Below are positions 6,100-6,503 of a stretch of DNA of 6,503 bases, piece after piece. The stretch is from Defluviitaleaceae bacterium (GTDB lineage: Bacteria; Bacillota; Clostridia; Lachnospirales; UBA5962). Position numbers and translations under genes: made by a program. The notes below the pieces were generated by a model. That model did no database searches. It was given only the letters and a program-made list of their open reading frames with translations, and had not been told where the DNA came from. How positions within the stretch are numbered: the first letter of the stretch is position 1; every line of letters begins with the position of its first letter. The stretch is from assembly GCA_009780765.1 (NCBI GenBank), contig WQZK01000108.1, positions 1-6,503 on the forward strand. The letters are read 5' to 3'.

Positions 6100-6128
6100 A
6101 GTATAACAAAACTTAATTTGCAAGTCAA
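6100..6128 (-). promoter_or_regulatory. Predicted strong promoter of the YitT-family gene
   Basis: On the minus strand TTGACT (6123-6128) and TATACT (6100-6105) are separated by exactly 17 bp, close to consensus. Transcription is expected near 6093, leaving a leader of about 25 nt with the GGGAG ribosome site. Its -35 box overlaps the -35 region of the divergent response regulator promoter. Confidence 0.75.
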
Positions 6129-6147
6129 TGTGAAGATATGATATAAT
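6118..6147 (+). promoter_or_regulatory. Predicted extended -10 promoter of the response regulator gene
   Basis: TATAAT (6142-6147) is preceded by TG one base upstream (6139-6140), giving the extended -10 form TGATATAAT. A moderate -35, TTGCAA (6118-6123), lies 18 bp away. Transcription is expected near 6154, about 25 nt before the ATG. The -35 shares base 6123 with the oppositely directed -35 of the YitT-family gene. Confidence 0.65.
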
Positions 6148-6178
6148 TAAGTATAAGATGAAATTTGGGGGAATTGTT

Positions 6179-6503
6179 ATGACCGAAAATACTAAAAAAA
6201 TATATATAGCAGACGATGAAACAACAATAAGGCTCGCAATTAAAACATTTTTAGAAAATGCAGGGTACGACGTAGAAGACTTTGAAACAGGAGATTTACT
6301 TTTAGATGCTTTTAACGAAAACCCAGCTGATTTGGTGGTTTTAGATGTTATGATGCCGGGCTCTAATGGCTTTGTTATATGTAAGGAGCTAAGGAAAATT
6401 AGCCATGTGCCAATTATTATGTTAACTGCGCGAGATAGCGATTTGGATTACGCTACGGGGCTAGATTTAGGCTCTGATGATTATTTAATAAAACCTTTTA
6501 GTC
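6179..6503 (+). CDS. OmpR-type response regulator, receiver domain (3' part missing)
   Basis: The first 108 residues are present; the gene runs off the right edge. The ATG lies seven bases after a GGGGG ribosome site (6167-6171). The segment is a nearly complete CheY-like receiver domain of a two-component system. It has the acidic pair D12-D13 in IADDE, phospho-acceptor D56 in LVVLDVMMPG, the switch threonine T83 in IIMLTARD, and the conserved lysine K105 in DDYLIKPFS. The VVLDVMMPGSNGF and GLDLGSDDYLIKPF wording is typical of the OmpR/PhoB subfamily, so a winged-helix DNA-binding domain is expected beyond the window, probably followed by a histidine kinase gene; neither can be seen. Its targets are unknown. 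It diverges from the YitT-family gene through overlapping promoters. Confidence 0.9.
   Translation, partial: MTENTKKIYIADDETTIRLAIKTFLENAGYDVEDFETGDLLLDAFNENPADLVVLDVMMPGSNGFVICKELRKISHVPIIMLTARDSDLDYATGLDLGSDDYLIKPFS

Overview
The window is AT-rich DNA (by eye about one third G+C) with strong AGGAGG-type ribosome sites, at least one apparent TTG start, sigma-A-type promoters and compact intergenic hairpins. Together with the protein families present (YitT/DUF2179, OmpR-type regulator, AlkC-like HEAT protein, HasA-like synthase), this points to a chromosome of a low-GC Gram-positive, most likely a clostridial member of the Bacillota. No rRNA, tRNA, CRISPR array, insertion sequence or phage gene is visible.

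Region A (1-2366) holds two unrelated alkylated-base DNA glycosylase genes on the minus strand: an AlkC/AlkD-type HEAT-repeat protein cut by the left edge, and a compact AlkA/Mag1-type HhH-GPD enzyme. Between them, on the plus strand, lies a polytopic permease that looks like a short NCS2 nucleobase transporter. The AlkC-like gene and the permease diverge from a 165-bp region in which a perfect 14-bp inverted repeat covers the -10 box of both predicted promoters. The permease and the AlkA-like gene converge on a long hairpin terminator.

Region B (2486-5185) is a two-gene plus-strand operon. The first gene encodes a nucleotide-sugar 6-dehydrogenase of the UDP-HexNAc (TviB/WbpO-like) class. The second, 18 bp downstream, encodes a membrane processive glycosyltransferase with all the hallmark motifs of class I hyaluronan synthase, including the C-terminal WGTR. 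Classical hyaluronan operons pair HasA with a UDP-glucose dehydrogenase (HasB). Here the partner is of the HexNAc type, so the product could be an unusual HexNAc-uronate-containing exopolysaccharide. This is the most interesting feature of the window.

Region C (5186-6503) holds a minus-strand YitT-family membrane protein with a C-terminal DUF2179 domain. It converges on the synthase gene at a hairpin whose U-tract is encoded by the last lysine codons of the synthase. It diverges, from overlapping promoters, from an OmpR-type response regulator cut by the right edge.

All stretches between genes are shorter than 170 bp and are accounted for by promoters, ribosome sites and terminators.
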